From Cytobacillus gottheilii (GTDB taxonomy: Bacteria > Bacillota > Bacilli > Bacillales > Cytobacillaceae), in the NCBI RefSeq assembly GCF_900166665.1, contig NZ_LT800494.1, positions 1,981,144 through 2,045,143 on the forward strand: DNA of 64,000 bases, read 5' to 3'. The translations under genes were made by a program, and so were the position numbers. Under the pieces are notes generated by a model, which made no database searches, was not told the DNA's origin, and was given only the letters and a program-made list of their open reading frames with translations. Below are positions 1 through 8,998 of this stretch, piece by piece (the first letter of the stretch is position 1; every line of letters starts with the position of its first letter).

Positions 1-402
1 GCAGGAATATATGTGTGTAAGGCTGGCCATTTGGCGATCCAAAAGAAATTTGAAGAAAGAAAAGGTCAAGATCGAAATCCAAGAATTAAATATTTATTTG
101 ATACGAATAAATGCAACACTTGTCCCTTACAAGAGGGCTGTTATAAAAAAGGAGCGAAAACAAAATCCTATTCTGTCACAATAAAATCGACAGAGCATAA
201 AGATCAGGAAGCATTTCAAAAGACGGTTAAATTTAAAGAGCTATCTCGAAATCGATATAAGATTGAGGCTAAGAATAGCGAATTAAAACATGCACACGAG
301 TATGAAACAGCGAAATCCTCGGGTTTATTTGGCATGCAAATTCAAGGGGCAACCACCATATTTGCGGTAAATATAAAACGAATTCTAAAGTTAATAAAGT
401 AA
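1..402 (+). CDS. IS1182-family transposase, 3' part (cut by window edge)
   Basis: The frame is open from the first base of the window, so this is the C-terminal part of a longer gene. The visible 133 residues contain a CNTCPL...C cysteine cluster, then the RNRYKIEAKNSELKH and SSGLFGMQIQGA blocks and end in VNIKRILKLIK. This is the typical tail of the DDE transposase domain (DDE_Tnp_1_6) of IS1182-type elements. The catalytic part lies outside the window, so whether the transposase is intact cannot be judged. A terminator hairpin follows 48 bp after the stop codon. The right end of the IS is not clearly recognisable. Confidence 0.85.
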   Translation, partial: AGIYVCKAGHLAIQKKFEERKGQDRNPRIKYLFDTNKCNTCPLQEGCYKKGAKTKSYSVTIKSTEHKDQEAFQKTVKFKELSRNRYKIEAKNSELKHAHEYETAKSSGLFGMQIQGATTIFAVNIKRILKLIK

Positions 403-450
403 GAAAATGGACAACATAGTCCAAAATTAAGGGATTCAGACAAAAATAAA

Positions 451-491
451 GCCAATTTCTTTCTAATAATAGACAGAAATTGGCTTTTTTA
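451..491 (+). terminator. Rho-independent terminator after transposase
   Basis: A 10-bp perfect stem (gccaatttct / agaaattggc) is followed by a run of six T. It sits downstream of the transposase stop. Confidence 0.8.
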
Positions 492-540
492 TCTTTATAA
501 GATTTTACCAGGTTAAAGAAAAACGAAAAACCTTAAGAAA

Positions 541-640
541 ATCAGTGCCCTCAGCTTTTGCTCCGAGGAGGCTCAACTCTGTGATCCCGAGAAAAAACAG
601 GGTTCGCAGCGCAGGTGGAACGGGCTCATCTAATATCAGA
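541..640 (+). repeat. Truncated copy of the dispersed Bacillus repeat
   Basis: This stretch retains the right half of the repeat seen whole at 30.2 kb: the gaggaggctca block and the gcagcgcaggtggaacgggct block. The left half with the terminal inverted repeat is missing on the side facing the transposase. The rest of the gene-free interval 403-797 holds only the terminator at 451 and AT-rich sequence in which I see no other feature. Confidence 0.65.
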
Positions 641-797
641 ACGAAAACTGTAATTATTCGCATTTAGGGGAAATATTTTTATTATGTAGTAGCCGTTTGT
701 AATTGTGTAATAATCAGAATAATGTTTACAATTTTAATGTGAACAGCTAGTATGAAATAGGGAAATCATTCCTATTATTAAGAAGGAGGAGAAGCTG

Positions 798-857
798 ATG
801 AATATTTCATCTGTTCAAAAATCGGAAAATGAGGAGAAAAGACAAGAAGTCACCTAG
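798..857 (+). CDS. Possible 19-residue leader peptide upstream of the acetyltransferase fusion
   Basis: A short reading frame (MNISSVQKSE...VT, then TAG) starts 7 bp after a very strong ribosome binding site (AAGGAGGAG at 784-792). It ends 17 bp before the ATG of the next gene, which has its own taggagg. A good Shine-Dalgarno in front of such a short frame suggests a translated upstream ORF. It could instead be an accidental frame or the remnant of a longer gene. No function is known to me. Confidence 0.35.
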   Translation: MNISSVQKSENEEKRQEVT

Positions 858-874
858 CTTAGGAGGATAAGAGA

Positions 875-3800
875 ATGAACGTGAAAACAAATGAGATTGT
901 GATTACCGAATATAGAGAAGAGCATGCTGCCCAAGTAGCGAAAATGTGGAATCTGAGCAGAGATAGCTGGGGCGGAGATTCAAGAGTTACAACTGCGGAA
1001 GATGTCAAAACAAAAGAAGAAAACTCCGGCAATATTACACTTTATATAGCGATGGACCAGAATGAGGTTGTTGGATATTGCGGACTCTCTAAATACAGGG
1101 AAGATACCGGTGCTCTTTATATACCTCTTTTAAATGTACGTCCAGATTATCATGGCAAAAAAATCGGTAAAATGCTATTAATGAAAGCCATTGATAAAAC
1201 GATAGAATTAGATTATCCCCGGGTCGACTTATTTACATGGCCGGGAAATTTGAAGGCAGTTCCACTTTATAAAAAATGCGGGTTTTTTTGGGAAGATCGG
1301 GATGATACTACACATTTAATGAACTTTATTCCTTCCGTACTTAAAATACCGGTTTTAAAGCCATACTTCGCAGAAACAGATTGGTATGAAGCGAGTACGA
1401 GAGTAATAGAAGTGAAGCCGGATGGAGTTAAGAGAAACGGATTTTCTTTTTATGAATATGTATGGAATAGTAATGGTAAAAACGTGCGTGTAACTTTTGA
1501 GAGAACAGGTAGAGGGATTTCTGCAATTGATACAGAAGATTTTTCGGTTGAAATTGTATTGCCATCACATGAAATCATAGAAGGGCAGTCTGAACAAGTG
1601 GAGATACATCTGAAAAACAAAAGTGGAAACTCTTTAGAGGTTCAGGCAGAAGGCATCAAAAGTGAACGTTCAGCCATTCAATTATCTTCAAATGTAAATG
1701 TAGCCGATGAGGCAATTATAAAAGGAACAGTGGTTCTTGCAGCTGGAGAGGAACCTAATATCTGGAAAACGCATCCGGTGGTTCAAGCAGAACTGAAAAT
1801 TAACGGTGAACCCTGTTTGTTATCGCTTGGTGTATTTCCAAAACAGCCGGCAAAAATCACTGGAAAATCAACTATGAATCTAGCGTTTCAAAATGAGTTA
1901 TCTCATTTTGAATTAGAAGTAGAGAACAGTTTGCCGGAACAGGCAGCGTTTACTGTTGAAATTGGTGAAGAAAATCATGTGGAACTTAAAACAAATCAAT
2001 TTGTGCTGGAATTAAAGCCAAAGGAACGAGCGCTATTAACGGTTCCTTATATTATGAAAGAATATGGGTTCTACCAGCCGGACATTAAAGTAAGAGTTGT
2101 CAAAAAAGATGGCACTGTTCAATCCTTCCTGCATAATGAAGTGGGTTTCGGTCTAAAAGGCTTCGGAAAGAAATTTGCCGGGGAATCTAAAAAATATTGG
2201 CATTTATATAATGGAATAAGTCAAGTGAAAATAAGCAAGCAAAATTATTCGACTGCCGCTGGAAGAGATGAATTAATTGACCAGCCTTTTGCTTTTTTTA
2301 TTCCAAAGCTTGGAAAGCCATATTCTTTTGAATTTTCAAAGCAAAAACCCATCTCTCTTGAATGGATTCAGGATGAGGCGAGTATTACCTTGAAAATGAC
2401 ATTTGTTTCTGAAGATTTTGCTGGAATACAGCTGGCTGTCTATACATCCTTATTTGGTGAAGGTATCGTAAAGAGATGGGCTGAAATAAAAAACAGCCAT
2501 TCTGAGATATATCATCATTTATTCCTTCAGCAAGCAAATTATCATGACCTTGAAAACGCCATCTTCCCGCTAAAAAGGGGAATTACGAAGTTTTCGAGAG
2601 TAAGAGAGCTGGAATATGGTGATCTTCATAAAGGAGATCTGCAGGAAAATTGGTATTTTTGTGAGCATGAAGAGATGCCAATTGGCCTTTCTTGGGCTGA
2701 CGACTGGAAGGCGAATCCAGAAGGGTGGCAAATGCAGCTGGAGTTCCATATAGAAAAGCTTGTCCCAGGTGAACAGGTCGAATTGCCAGCTATTTTTCTG
2801 GCAATGGGTACATTTCATTCCTGGAAGGAGCAGCGTGATTTCGCCCTGAAAAAGAAAGTGAACAACCAGCAAACTTTACTATTCGAAAAAGATATTACCA
2901 TAAATAAGGGCAATCCAGTTGTTACTCTTGGCAAAGCAGACATCGTCTTAAAAACTGCCAGAAATAATTACCTGAACGGCAAATGGAATATGCATGTGAA
3001 CGATACGCTTGTTTTAGTAGAAAAGCTGACTGAGCAAGATGAGAAAACAGAGGTCGGCTCTACACTTCACCTTAAGGATCATATAGGCATTCAAATCGTA
3101 AAAGGAAGTCTGCTTAGTGATCATGAAGAAATTAGCTTTGAAGAGCTGATCTTTGCAGCAGGTGGGAGTGTCCACTCATCAATCGAAAAAGGTGAACCGT
3201 ATGACACCTACGTTCTTCACAATGAATTCATTGAATTGAAAGCATCGCCAGATTTCTATGCTGGCATTTATTCGCTTAAGATGAATGGAAAGCAGTGGCT
3301 GCACAGCTCTTATCCGGATTTAATCGCAAAAGGCTGGTGGAATCCGTGGGCGGGAGGATATAAAACCATTCCTTCAAATGTTAGCCTATTTTCTCTGCAG
3401 CAAGCTAAAAGTGATGCCAAATTTGTGGATCTGACTGATTCGTATGGTAATAAATGGAGATCTTTGGCGATACGAACGGCATTTGAGCAGCATGATACGT
3501 GGGGGAATTTTCAGTTCACACAATATTTTGCATTGCTTCCTGGTGTGCCGGCAGTTGCTCATTTTGTGCGGATTAATGATCAGAATGGGAAATCAATCGC
3601 AGGAGAAACCTGGAATACAGATGTCTTTTTAACAGGGGATCAATTGACTGATCTTGCTGTGCATTTGCCTGATGTCAAACAGCAGATATTTAAAGCTGGT
3701 ATGGAAGAGATGTCGATCTTTATGCATGATGGCAGCAGTATAAGCTCGAATGGCCGGGAAGAAGCATTATATGTACTAACAGCAGAAGAACAGAGTGCAG

Positions 3801-3952
3801 CAGAAGCTTATTTAAATAAGGAAGTTGCTGAATTAACCTCATCACAAAAAGCAGCCGCGGTAACTGCGCCAATGTTTATGATATTCGATCACCGTCCTCT
3901 TTCAGCAAATAGTTTTGAAAAGCTGCGAGGAATTTCATTTTTTAATAGTTAA
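875..3952 (+). CDS. Large GNAT N-acetyltransferase fusion protein (1025 aa)
   Basis: Residues about 7-150 form a GNAT acetyltransferase domain. The acetyl-CoA binding motif A is visible at about residues 88-103 (RPDYHGKKIGKMLL), followed by the YKKCGF motif-B region. The other 870 residues are beta-rich, with no signal peptide and no transmembrane segment. I do not recognise their fold; the pattern of short strands and many aromatic residues could fit immunoglobulin-like or carbohydrate-handling beta domains, but that is a guess. A plain GNAT enzyme has about 150-180 residues, so this is an unusual fusion. The ATG is preceded by taggagg at good spacing. The substrate cannot be read from the sequence. 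Confidence 0.8.
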   Translation: MNVKTNEIVITEYREEHAAQVAKMWNLSRDSWGGDSRVTTAEDVKTKEENSGNITLYIAMDQNEVVGYCGLSKYREDTGALYIPLLNVRPDYHGKKIGKMLLMKAIDKTIELDYPRVDLFTWPGNLKAVPLYKKCGFFWEDRDDTTHLMNFIPSVLKIPVLKPYFAETDWYEASTRVIEVKPDGVKRNGFSFYEYVWNSNGKNVRVTFERTGRGISAIDTEDFSVEIVLPSHEIIEGQSEQVEIHLKNKSGNSLEVQAEGIKSERSAIQLSSNVNVADEAIIKGTVVLAAGEEPNIWKTHPVVQAELKINGEPCLLSLGVFPKQPAKITGKSTMNLAFQNELSHFELEVENSLPEQAAFTVEIGEENHVELKTNQFVLELKPKERALLTVPYIMKEYGFYQPDIKVRVVKKDGTVQSFLHNEVGFGLKGFGKKFAGESKKYWHLYNGISQVKISKQNYSTAAGRDELIDQPFAFFIPKLGKPYSFEFSKQKPISLEWIQDEASITLKMTFVSEDFAGIQLAVYTSLFGEGIVKRWAEIKNSHSEIYHHLFLQQANYHDLENAIFPLKRGITKFSRVRELEYGDLHKGDLQENWYFCEHEEMPIGLSWADDWKANPEGWQMQLEFHIEKLVPGEQVELPAIFLAMGTFHSWKEQRDFALKKKVNNQQTLLFEKDITINKGNPVVTLGKADIVLKTARNNYLNGKWNMHVNDTLVLVEKLTEQDEKTEVGSTLHLKDHIGIQIVKGSLLSDHEEISFEELIFAAGGSVHSSIEKGEPYDTYVLHNEFIELKASPDFYAGIYSLKMNGKQWLHSSYPDLIAKGWWNPWAGGYKTIPSNVSLFSLQQAKSDAKFVDLTDSYGNKWRSLAIRTAFEQHDTWGNFQFTQYFALLPGVPAVAHFVRINDQNGKSIAGETWNTDVFLTGDQLTDLAVHLPDVKQQIFKAGMEEMSIFMHDGSSISSNGREEALYVLTAEEQSAAEAYLNKEVAELTSSQKAAAVTAPMFMIFDHRPLSANSFEKLRGISFFNS

Positions 3953-4023
3953 TATCAATTCTGTCCCTTAAAAGATGGTTATTTAATAAATAAAGCATGT
4001 AATACGTGAAAAAGGCTATAAAA

Positions 4024-4344
4024 AGAATGTGGGACATAAGTATTCAGCATTGTGATAAATCTAAATGATTAGTAAACAACTTAATATAATCATTCGGTTT
4101 ACTAGTTATTATTTTTATAATATATCTTTCAAACATGAGTGAAATGGAGCGGAGGACCTTCGACTCCTGTGGGCAATAGAGGAAAAGGTGAGACCCCGCA
4201 GAACTTTGCTTCGAGGAGGCTCAGCTTCCTCCCCACGGAAAGCGAGGGTCCGCAGCGCAATGGAACGGGCTTCTTTAAATACCTAAACCATGACATTGAA
4301 CTTTCATGTGTTAGATATATTTTTTTCTTTTTGTCCCACCTCTT
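4024..4344 (+). repeat. Dispersed repeat with inverted ends, copy A
   Basis: The left end AGAATGTGGGACATAA and right end TTTTGTCCCACCTCTT are imperfect inverted repeats. Between them lie the ggagcggaggaccttcgactcc and gagaccccgcag blocks shared with the copies at 26.5, 28.3, 30.2, 31.7 and 37.6 kb. It begins 72 bp after the acetyltransferase stop. The internal hairpin is weaker here than in the other copies. A reading frame runs through it into the amidohydrolase, but that extension is repeat DNA, not gene. Confidence 0.8.
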
Positions 4345-4429
4345 CTTTCAAAAGCCATATGTTATGGTATTAATTAGAACGTTCAGTTACTATAATAAAA
4401 GCAAACATTTTAAAGTTAAAGGAGTACAT

Positions 4430-5287
4430 ATGAAAATCATTGACGCACATATACATTTTTCGGATGTAAAATCTTTTCATCATACTGCCGCTGAGATCTC
4501 TAAAGTGGATTATTCTTATGATGGCTATATAAATGAATATAAAAAAGCGAACGTTGTGTTAAGCATCGCTATGGGGCTAACGGAGACAGATAAAATGGGT
4601 TTCCCTGACCATGAGGCTGTAACGCCAATGGGCTTGGATTTAGGAGATGCTTTGCCGGAACAGATCGTATATTGTGCAGGAATAAATCCATTTGATTTGG
4701 ATGAAGCTGCTTTAGGCAGACTTGAGCAGGAACTGCAGCATCCAAGAGTGGTTGGGATTAAAATCTATCTTGGTTATTATCCTTTTTATGCATATGATGA
4801 GGTATATGAACCGGTATATAAGCTTGCAGAAAAGTATGGAGTACCGGTCGTGTTTCATACAGGCGACACATATTCAGAGCGAGGGCTATTAAAATATTCT
4901 CATCCGCTTGCAATTGATGAAGTAGCTGTAAAGCACCGAAATGTGCAGTTTATGATGGCTCATTTTGGAGATCCATGGACGATCACTGGTGCAGAAATCA
5001 TTTATAAAAATTCGAATGTATATGCCGACTTATCTGGGATAATTGTTGGTACTGAAGAGGAACTGAAAAAAAGAAGCGAAGGCCGTTTCTTAGATCATTT
5101 AAGACATGCTCTTGTGTTCGCTGATTCCTATGATAAGCTGTTATTTGGAACTGATTGGCCGCTTGCTCCGGTTGGTCCATATATCCAATTTATCAAAGAT
5201 TTAATACCGGAAGAATATCATGAAGATGTATTTTATAATACAGCTGTAAAGCTTTTTCCAAAGATAAAACCATTTCTAAAAGAATAA
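4430..5287 (+). CDS. Amidohydrolase family protein (TIM-barrel metal-dependent hydrolase)
   Basis: The 285-residue protein starts MKIIDAHIHF, the metal-binding HxH of amidohydrolase-2 type hydrolases and decarboxylases. Further family landmarks are VVFHTGD near residue 140 (third His), FMMAHFGDP near 175 (fourth His) and LLFGTDWP near 240 (catalytic Asp). I chose the ATG at 4430 because AAAGGAG lies just upstream. The open frame continues 97 codons further up, but through repeat copy A, whose sequence recurs elsewhere and is not coding. The substrate is unknown. A terminator follows directly, and the gene is probably monocistronic. Confidence 0.85.
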   Translation: MKIIDAHIHFSDVKSFHHTAAEISKVDYSYDGYINEYKKANVVLSIAMGLTETDKMGFPDHEAVTPMGLDLGDALPEQIVYCAGINPFDLDEAALGRLEQELQHPRVVGIKIYLGYYPFYAYDEVYEPVYKLAEKYGVPVVFHTGDTYSERGLLKYSHPLAIDEVAVKHRNVQFMMAHFGDPWTITGAEIIYKNSNVYADLSGIIVGTEEELKKRSEGRFLDHLRHALVFADSYDKLLFGTDWPLAPVGPYIQFIKDLIPEEYHEDVFYNTAVKLFPKIKPFLKE

Positions 5288-5294
5288 GAAGTAA

Positions 5295-5322
5295 GGCCGT
5301 CAATCACTGACGGTCTTTATTT
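5295..5322 (+). terminator. Rho-independent terminator
   Basis: The stem ggccgtca / tgacggtc (one G-T pair) with a 4-nt loop is followed by a T-rich tail. Confidence 0.65.
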
Positions 5323-5367
5323 AAATGATTGTACATATATTATGGAAAAAGGGGGCAGAAGATCGAA

Positions 5368-6210
5368 ATGAAAATTGCGTGGGTAACAGACAGTACAGCT
5401 GCAATGGATGACGTAATGCAAAACCATCCGGATGTGTATATTGTTCCAATTACGATCCTGTTGGACGAGCAAGAATATATTGATGGAGTGGACCTTACAC
5501 CGGCAGCTCTTTATGAAACGTTAAAAAGTATAAAAGCAGTACCTAAAACCTCTCAGCCTTCTATCGGAACGTTTCAGCAGTTGTTTGAAAAGCTGGGGGA
5601 GACATATGATGCCATCATTGCTGTACATCTCTCTGAAAAATTGAGCGGGACCGTTTCTTCCTGTAAACAGGCGGCAGAACTTGTGAAGATTCCTGTTTAC
5701 ACAATTGATTCTGGGCTGATATCATATCCGCTTACGTGGTTGGTGAAAAAAGGAATGCAGCTTGCTGAGCAAGAATTGCAGCCAGAGCAGATTACAACAA
5801 AACTGGAATCATTAAAACACGAGAATGAATTATATGTTTTAATAGGAAGCTTGGAACAGCTTCATAGAAGTGGACGGATGAATGGCCTGCAATTTTTCCT
5901 AGGGAGCGTGCTTCAAATTACCCCAATCATCTCGCTGGAACAGGGTCAATTAAACACGAAAGAAAAGTTGAGAAGTAAGAAAAAAGCACAAGAAAAAATG
6001 ATGAATTATTTAAAGGCAGCATATGAACAGCATGAACTGAAAGAAGCATTTATACTTTATGGATTGCACAGGGAAATAGCAGAAGAATGGAAAAGGACAA
6101 TCGAAATGGAGATTCCCGGTCTAGTGCTGAACTGTTACCCGTTAGGAGCTGCAGTTGGACTTCATGCAGGCGAGGACACACTTGGAATTAGCTGGTTTAA
6201 CAAGCAATAA
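5368..6210 (+). CDS. DegV family fatty-acid-binding protein (first of two)
   Basis: The 280-residue protein begins MKIAWVTDSTA, the DegV family N-terminus. It keeps the SQPS motif near residue 60, the LSEKLSGT motif near 85 and the LEQLHRSGRM segment near 165. DegV (FakB-type) proteins bind one fatty acid and, with FakA kinase, present it for phosphorylation. ATG 5368 lies behind AAAAAGGGGG; a TTG 13 codons upstream is less likely. A second DegV gene is present at 30803. This copy is followed by about 170 bp without a recognised signal. Confidence 0.88.
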   Translation: MKIAWVTDSTAAMDDVMQNHPDVYIVPITILLDEQEYIDGVDLTPAALYETLKSIKAVPKTSQPSIGTFQQLFEKLGETYDAIIAVHLSEKLSGTVSSCKQAAELVKIPVYTIDSGLISYPLTWLVKKGMQLAEQELQPEQITTKLESLKHENELYVLIGSLEQLHRSGRMNGLQFFLGSVLQITPIISLEQGQLNTKEKLRSKKKAQEKMMNYLKAAYEQHELKEAFILYGLHREIAEEWKRTIEMEIPGLVLNCYPLGAAVGLHAGEDTLGISWFNKQ

Positions 6211-6381
6211 ACGTATAGAGGCTAAAATATTTATGATGACAACCATATATCTGAAACCGAGCAATTAGCAGCTTTCAATAATACGCTGTCTAAAGGTTCG
6301 GCTTTTTTGCTTTTCACATAGTTAGGCTTCTTTTATTTATATGATAATATGTATTATAGCAGGATGAGGAGGGGCACAAGT

Positions 6382-7047
6382 GTGGATCAAAGAGAGAGCA
6401 TAAAAAAAACGGAGCTTTTTGTGCAGCAAGTCATGCAGGAAGACTGCACGGGGCATGATTGGTATCATGTAAACAGAGTACGAGATACGGCAAAATATAT
6501 ACATAAACAAGAAAACCTTGGAGATTTGTTTATAATAGAAATGTCTGCGCTTCTGCATGACGTGGCAGATGAAAAACTGAACAAATCAAAAGAAGCAGGA
6601 GAAAAAAAGCTGAACAGCTTTTTACAAGAACTTTCTTTGCCTTCTGAGATCTCAGAAGAGATTATCAATGTCATTGCAGGCATTTCTTATAAAGGCGGAA
6701 ATAATCAGCGTCCTTTGACTATAGAGTCAAAGATTGTACAAGATGCAGATCGGCTGGATGCTTTGGGTGCTTTAGGAATAGCAAGAACCTTTGCATATGG
6801 GGGATCTAAAAATCAGCCAATTTATGATCCTGCTTTAACCGTTAGAAATAAAATGACTGTGGAGGAATACCGGCAAGGAAAATCCTCTTCCATTAACCAT
6901 TTTTACGAAAAGCTTTTAAAGCTAAAAGAAGGGTTAAATACACCAGCAGCCATAAAAATAGCGAATGAACGCCATCATTTTATGGAGACTTTTTTACAGC
7001 AATTTTTTAATGAATGGAATGGTTCTTATGAAAATGATTTCTCTTGA
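6382..7047 (+). CDS. ypgQ: HD-domain phosphohydrolase (YpgQ/YedJ type)
   Basis: The 221-residue protein carries the HD-superfamily metal ligands: H in HDWYHVNRV near residue 29, HD in LLHDVAD near 62 and D in VQDADRLDA near 121. Family members hydrolyse nucleotides or pyrophosphate-containing molecules; the physiological substrate is not known. I start it at GTG 6382, which lies 7 nt after gaggagggg; an ATG 11 codons upstream lies before that ribosome site. It overlaps the next gene by 20 bp, implying coupled expression. In B. subtilis ypgQ neighbours ypgR; here an ABC-F gene sits between the two. Confidence 0.85.
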   Translation: MDQRESIKKTELFVQQVMQEDCTGHDWYHVNRVRDTAKYIHKQENLGDLFIIEMSALLHDVADEKLNKSKEAGEKKLNSFLQELSLPSEISEEIINVIAGISYKGGNNQRPLTIESKIVQDADRLDALGALGIARTFAYGGSKNQPIYDPALTVRNKMTVEEYRQGKSSSINHFYEKLLKLKEGLNTPAAIKIANERHHFMETFLQQFFNEWNGSYENDFS

Positions 7048-8911
7048 AAATATATATAAATCATATGGTGAAAAAGACTTGTTCAGCGGCATTGATTTTA
7101 CAATTGCTGAAAAAGATCGAGCAGGATTGATCGGAGTAAATGGTACAGGGAAATCCTCACTTTTAAAGATTGTTGCAGGTGTTGACTTGCCTGATTCTGG
7201 TCATATAACAGCGCCAAAAGATTATTCAATTGCTTATTTGTCTCAGGAACCAGATTTAAATCCTAATTTATCTGTTTTGGAGCAAGTCTTTGCGGGAGAT
7301 GCACCTGTTTTGAAGCTGTTAAGAGAATATGAAGAGACACTGCTGAAGTTAAATGAAAATCCAGAAGATCAGAACGTTCAGGATAGACTGTTTCAGCAGC
7401 AGAAGCAAATGGATGCTTTGAATGCCTGGGAAACGAGTACAAATGCCAAAACTATTTTAACAAAACTTGGAATAGAAAATTTTAATAAGGCAGTTGGAGA
7501 GCTTTCAGGCGGGTTGAAAAAACGAGTTGCGCTCGCACAGGTCTTAATTCAATCACCTGATTTGCTTATTCTAGATGAGCCGACAAACCACCTGGATTAT
7601 GAGTCTGTTAAATGGCTGGAAGATTACTTAAGCAAATACCAGGGAGCCTTATTAATTGTTACGCATGACCGTTACTTCTTAGACGCTGTAACCAATCGGA
7701 TGTTTGAGTTAGAGGGCGGTAAATTATATGGCTATAAAGGCAATTATGCAGCCTTTTTAGAAGCTAAGGCTTTGCGTGAGGAAAATGAGCAGGCAGTCAT
7801 TGAAAAGCAGAAAAATTTGTATCGCCGTGAGCTTGAATGGATTAGACGAGGTGCAAAAGCACGAACAACTAAACAGAAAGCCAGAATCCAGCGATTTGAT
7901 AAGCTTGACGACGAGCTTTCCTCTGTAAGAGCAAATGACAAGCTCGATATGTCGCTGCTGGGAAGCAGGCTTGGAAAACAAGTATTTGAGTTTAAAAATG
8001 TGACCAAAACATACGGTGAAAAGACGATTATGAATCATTATGATCTTCTTATTAAACCTGGTGACCGAATTGGCATCATCGGCAGAAATGGAACTGGAAA
8101 ATCAACTTTCCTGAATATGCTTGCCGGAAATATCGCACCTGATACGGGAGAAGTTCAGGTAGGGCAAACCGTAAAAATTGCCTATTACACGCAAGAAAGT
8201 GAAGATATGGACGAAAATAAACGCATGATCGAATATCTAAAGGAAACAGCTCAGGTTGTTGAAACATCTGACGGCAAAACAATCTCTGCTGCACAGATGC
8301 TTGAGCGCTTCCTTTTCCCTCCATATTCACATGGTACGCCAATTCGAAAGCTCTCTGGCGGTGAAAAAAGAAGGCTGTATTTATTAAAGATCCTGATGTC
8401 AGAACCAAATGTCCTTTTGCTAGATGAGCCTACCAATAACTTGGACACTCAAACATTAACGGTGCTAGAGGATTATCTCGATGATTTTTCAGGAGTGGTC
8501 ATTACTGTTTCCCATGATCGATATTTTCTTGATAAAGTGGCAGAACAGCTTATCGTTCTTCGAGGCAATGGTGTCATTGAATCTATCTACGGAAATTATA
8601 GCGATTACTTAGAAAGAGAAAATCAAAAACAGCCTGTAAAAGAAAAATCAGATTCAGAAAAACCAAAACAACAACAGGAAAAGCCAAAGAAAAAGAAGAT
8701 GACATTCAAGGAAACAAAAGAATGGGAAGAAATTGACGGCAAAATTGAGGCCGCGGAAGCTCGTTTAGAAGAAATAGCAGCAGAACTTGCTAAGACGGGC
8801 AGTGATTTTGAAAAAGCCCAGTCTTTAACACAGGAAAGTGATGACTTAAATCAGCAGCTTGAATATTTTATTGAACGATGGAGTTATTTGTCTGAGATAG
8901 CCGATCAATAA
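7028..8911 (+). CDS. yfmR: ABC-F ATPase, YfmR/Uup type
   Basis: The 627-residue protein has two ABC ATPase domains and no membrane segments. The Walker A motifs are GVNGTGKSS (about 36-44) and GRNGTGKST (about 351-359). The signatures are LSGGLKKR (about 158) and LSGGEKRR (about 441), and both Walker B motifs are followed by DEPTN. A linker of about 80 residues joins the domains. The C-terminus (about 540-627) is a Lys/Glu-rich coiled coil as in Uup and YfmR. ABC-F proteins act on the ribosome; YfmR/Uup-type members are linked to translation elongation problems. ATG 7028 lies inside the ypgQ end without an obvious strong Shine-Dalgarno; ATG 7034 is an alternative. Confidence 0.88.
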   Translation: MKMISLENIYKSYGEKDLFSGIDFTIAEKDRAGLIGVNGTGKSSLLKIVAGVDLPDSGHITAPKDYSIAYLSQEPDLNPNLSVLEQVFAGDAPVLKLLREYEETLLKLNENPEDQNVQDRLFQQQKQMDALNAWETSTNAKTILTKLGIENFNKAVGELSGGLKKRVALAQVLIQSPDLLILDEPTNHLDYESVKWLEDYLSKYQGALLIVTHDRYFLDAVTNRMFELEGGKLYGYKGNYAAFLEAKALREENEQAVIEKQKNLYRRELEWIRRGAKARTTKQKARIQRFDKLDDELSSVRANDKLDMSLLGSRLGKQVFEFKNVTKTYGEKTIMNHYDLLIKPGDRIGIIGRNGTGKSTFLNMLAGNIAPDTGEVQVGQTVKIAYYTQESEDMDENKRMIEYLKETAQVVETSDGKTISAAQMLERFLFPPYSHGTPIRKLSGGEKRRLYLLKILMSEPNVLLLDEPTNNLDTQTLTVLEDYLDDFSGVVITVSHDRYFLDKVAEQLIVLRGNGVIESIYGNYSDYLERENQKQPVKEKSDSEKPKQQQEKPKKKKMTFKETKEWEEIDGKIEAAEARLEEIAAELAKTGSDFEKAQSLTQESDDLNQQLEYFIERWSYLSEIADQ

Positions 8912-8998
8912 ATGAACGTAAGCATTCTGTATGAACTCAGAAGATTTGCTGTGATAAAATAAGTCTACATGCAGATCAAGTGATAAAGGGTGATACTT

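Noticed and set aside
4139-4429. N-terminal extension of the amidohydrolase
   Set aside because: The stretch is repeat copy A plus AT-rich DNA. The ATG at 4430 has the ribosome site and begins with the family HxH motif.
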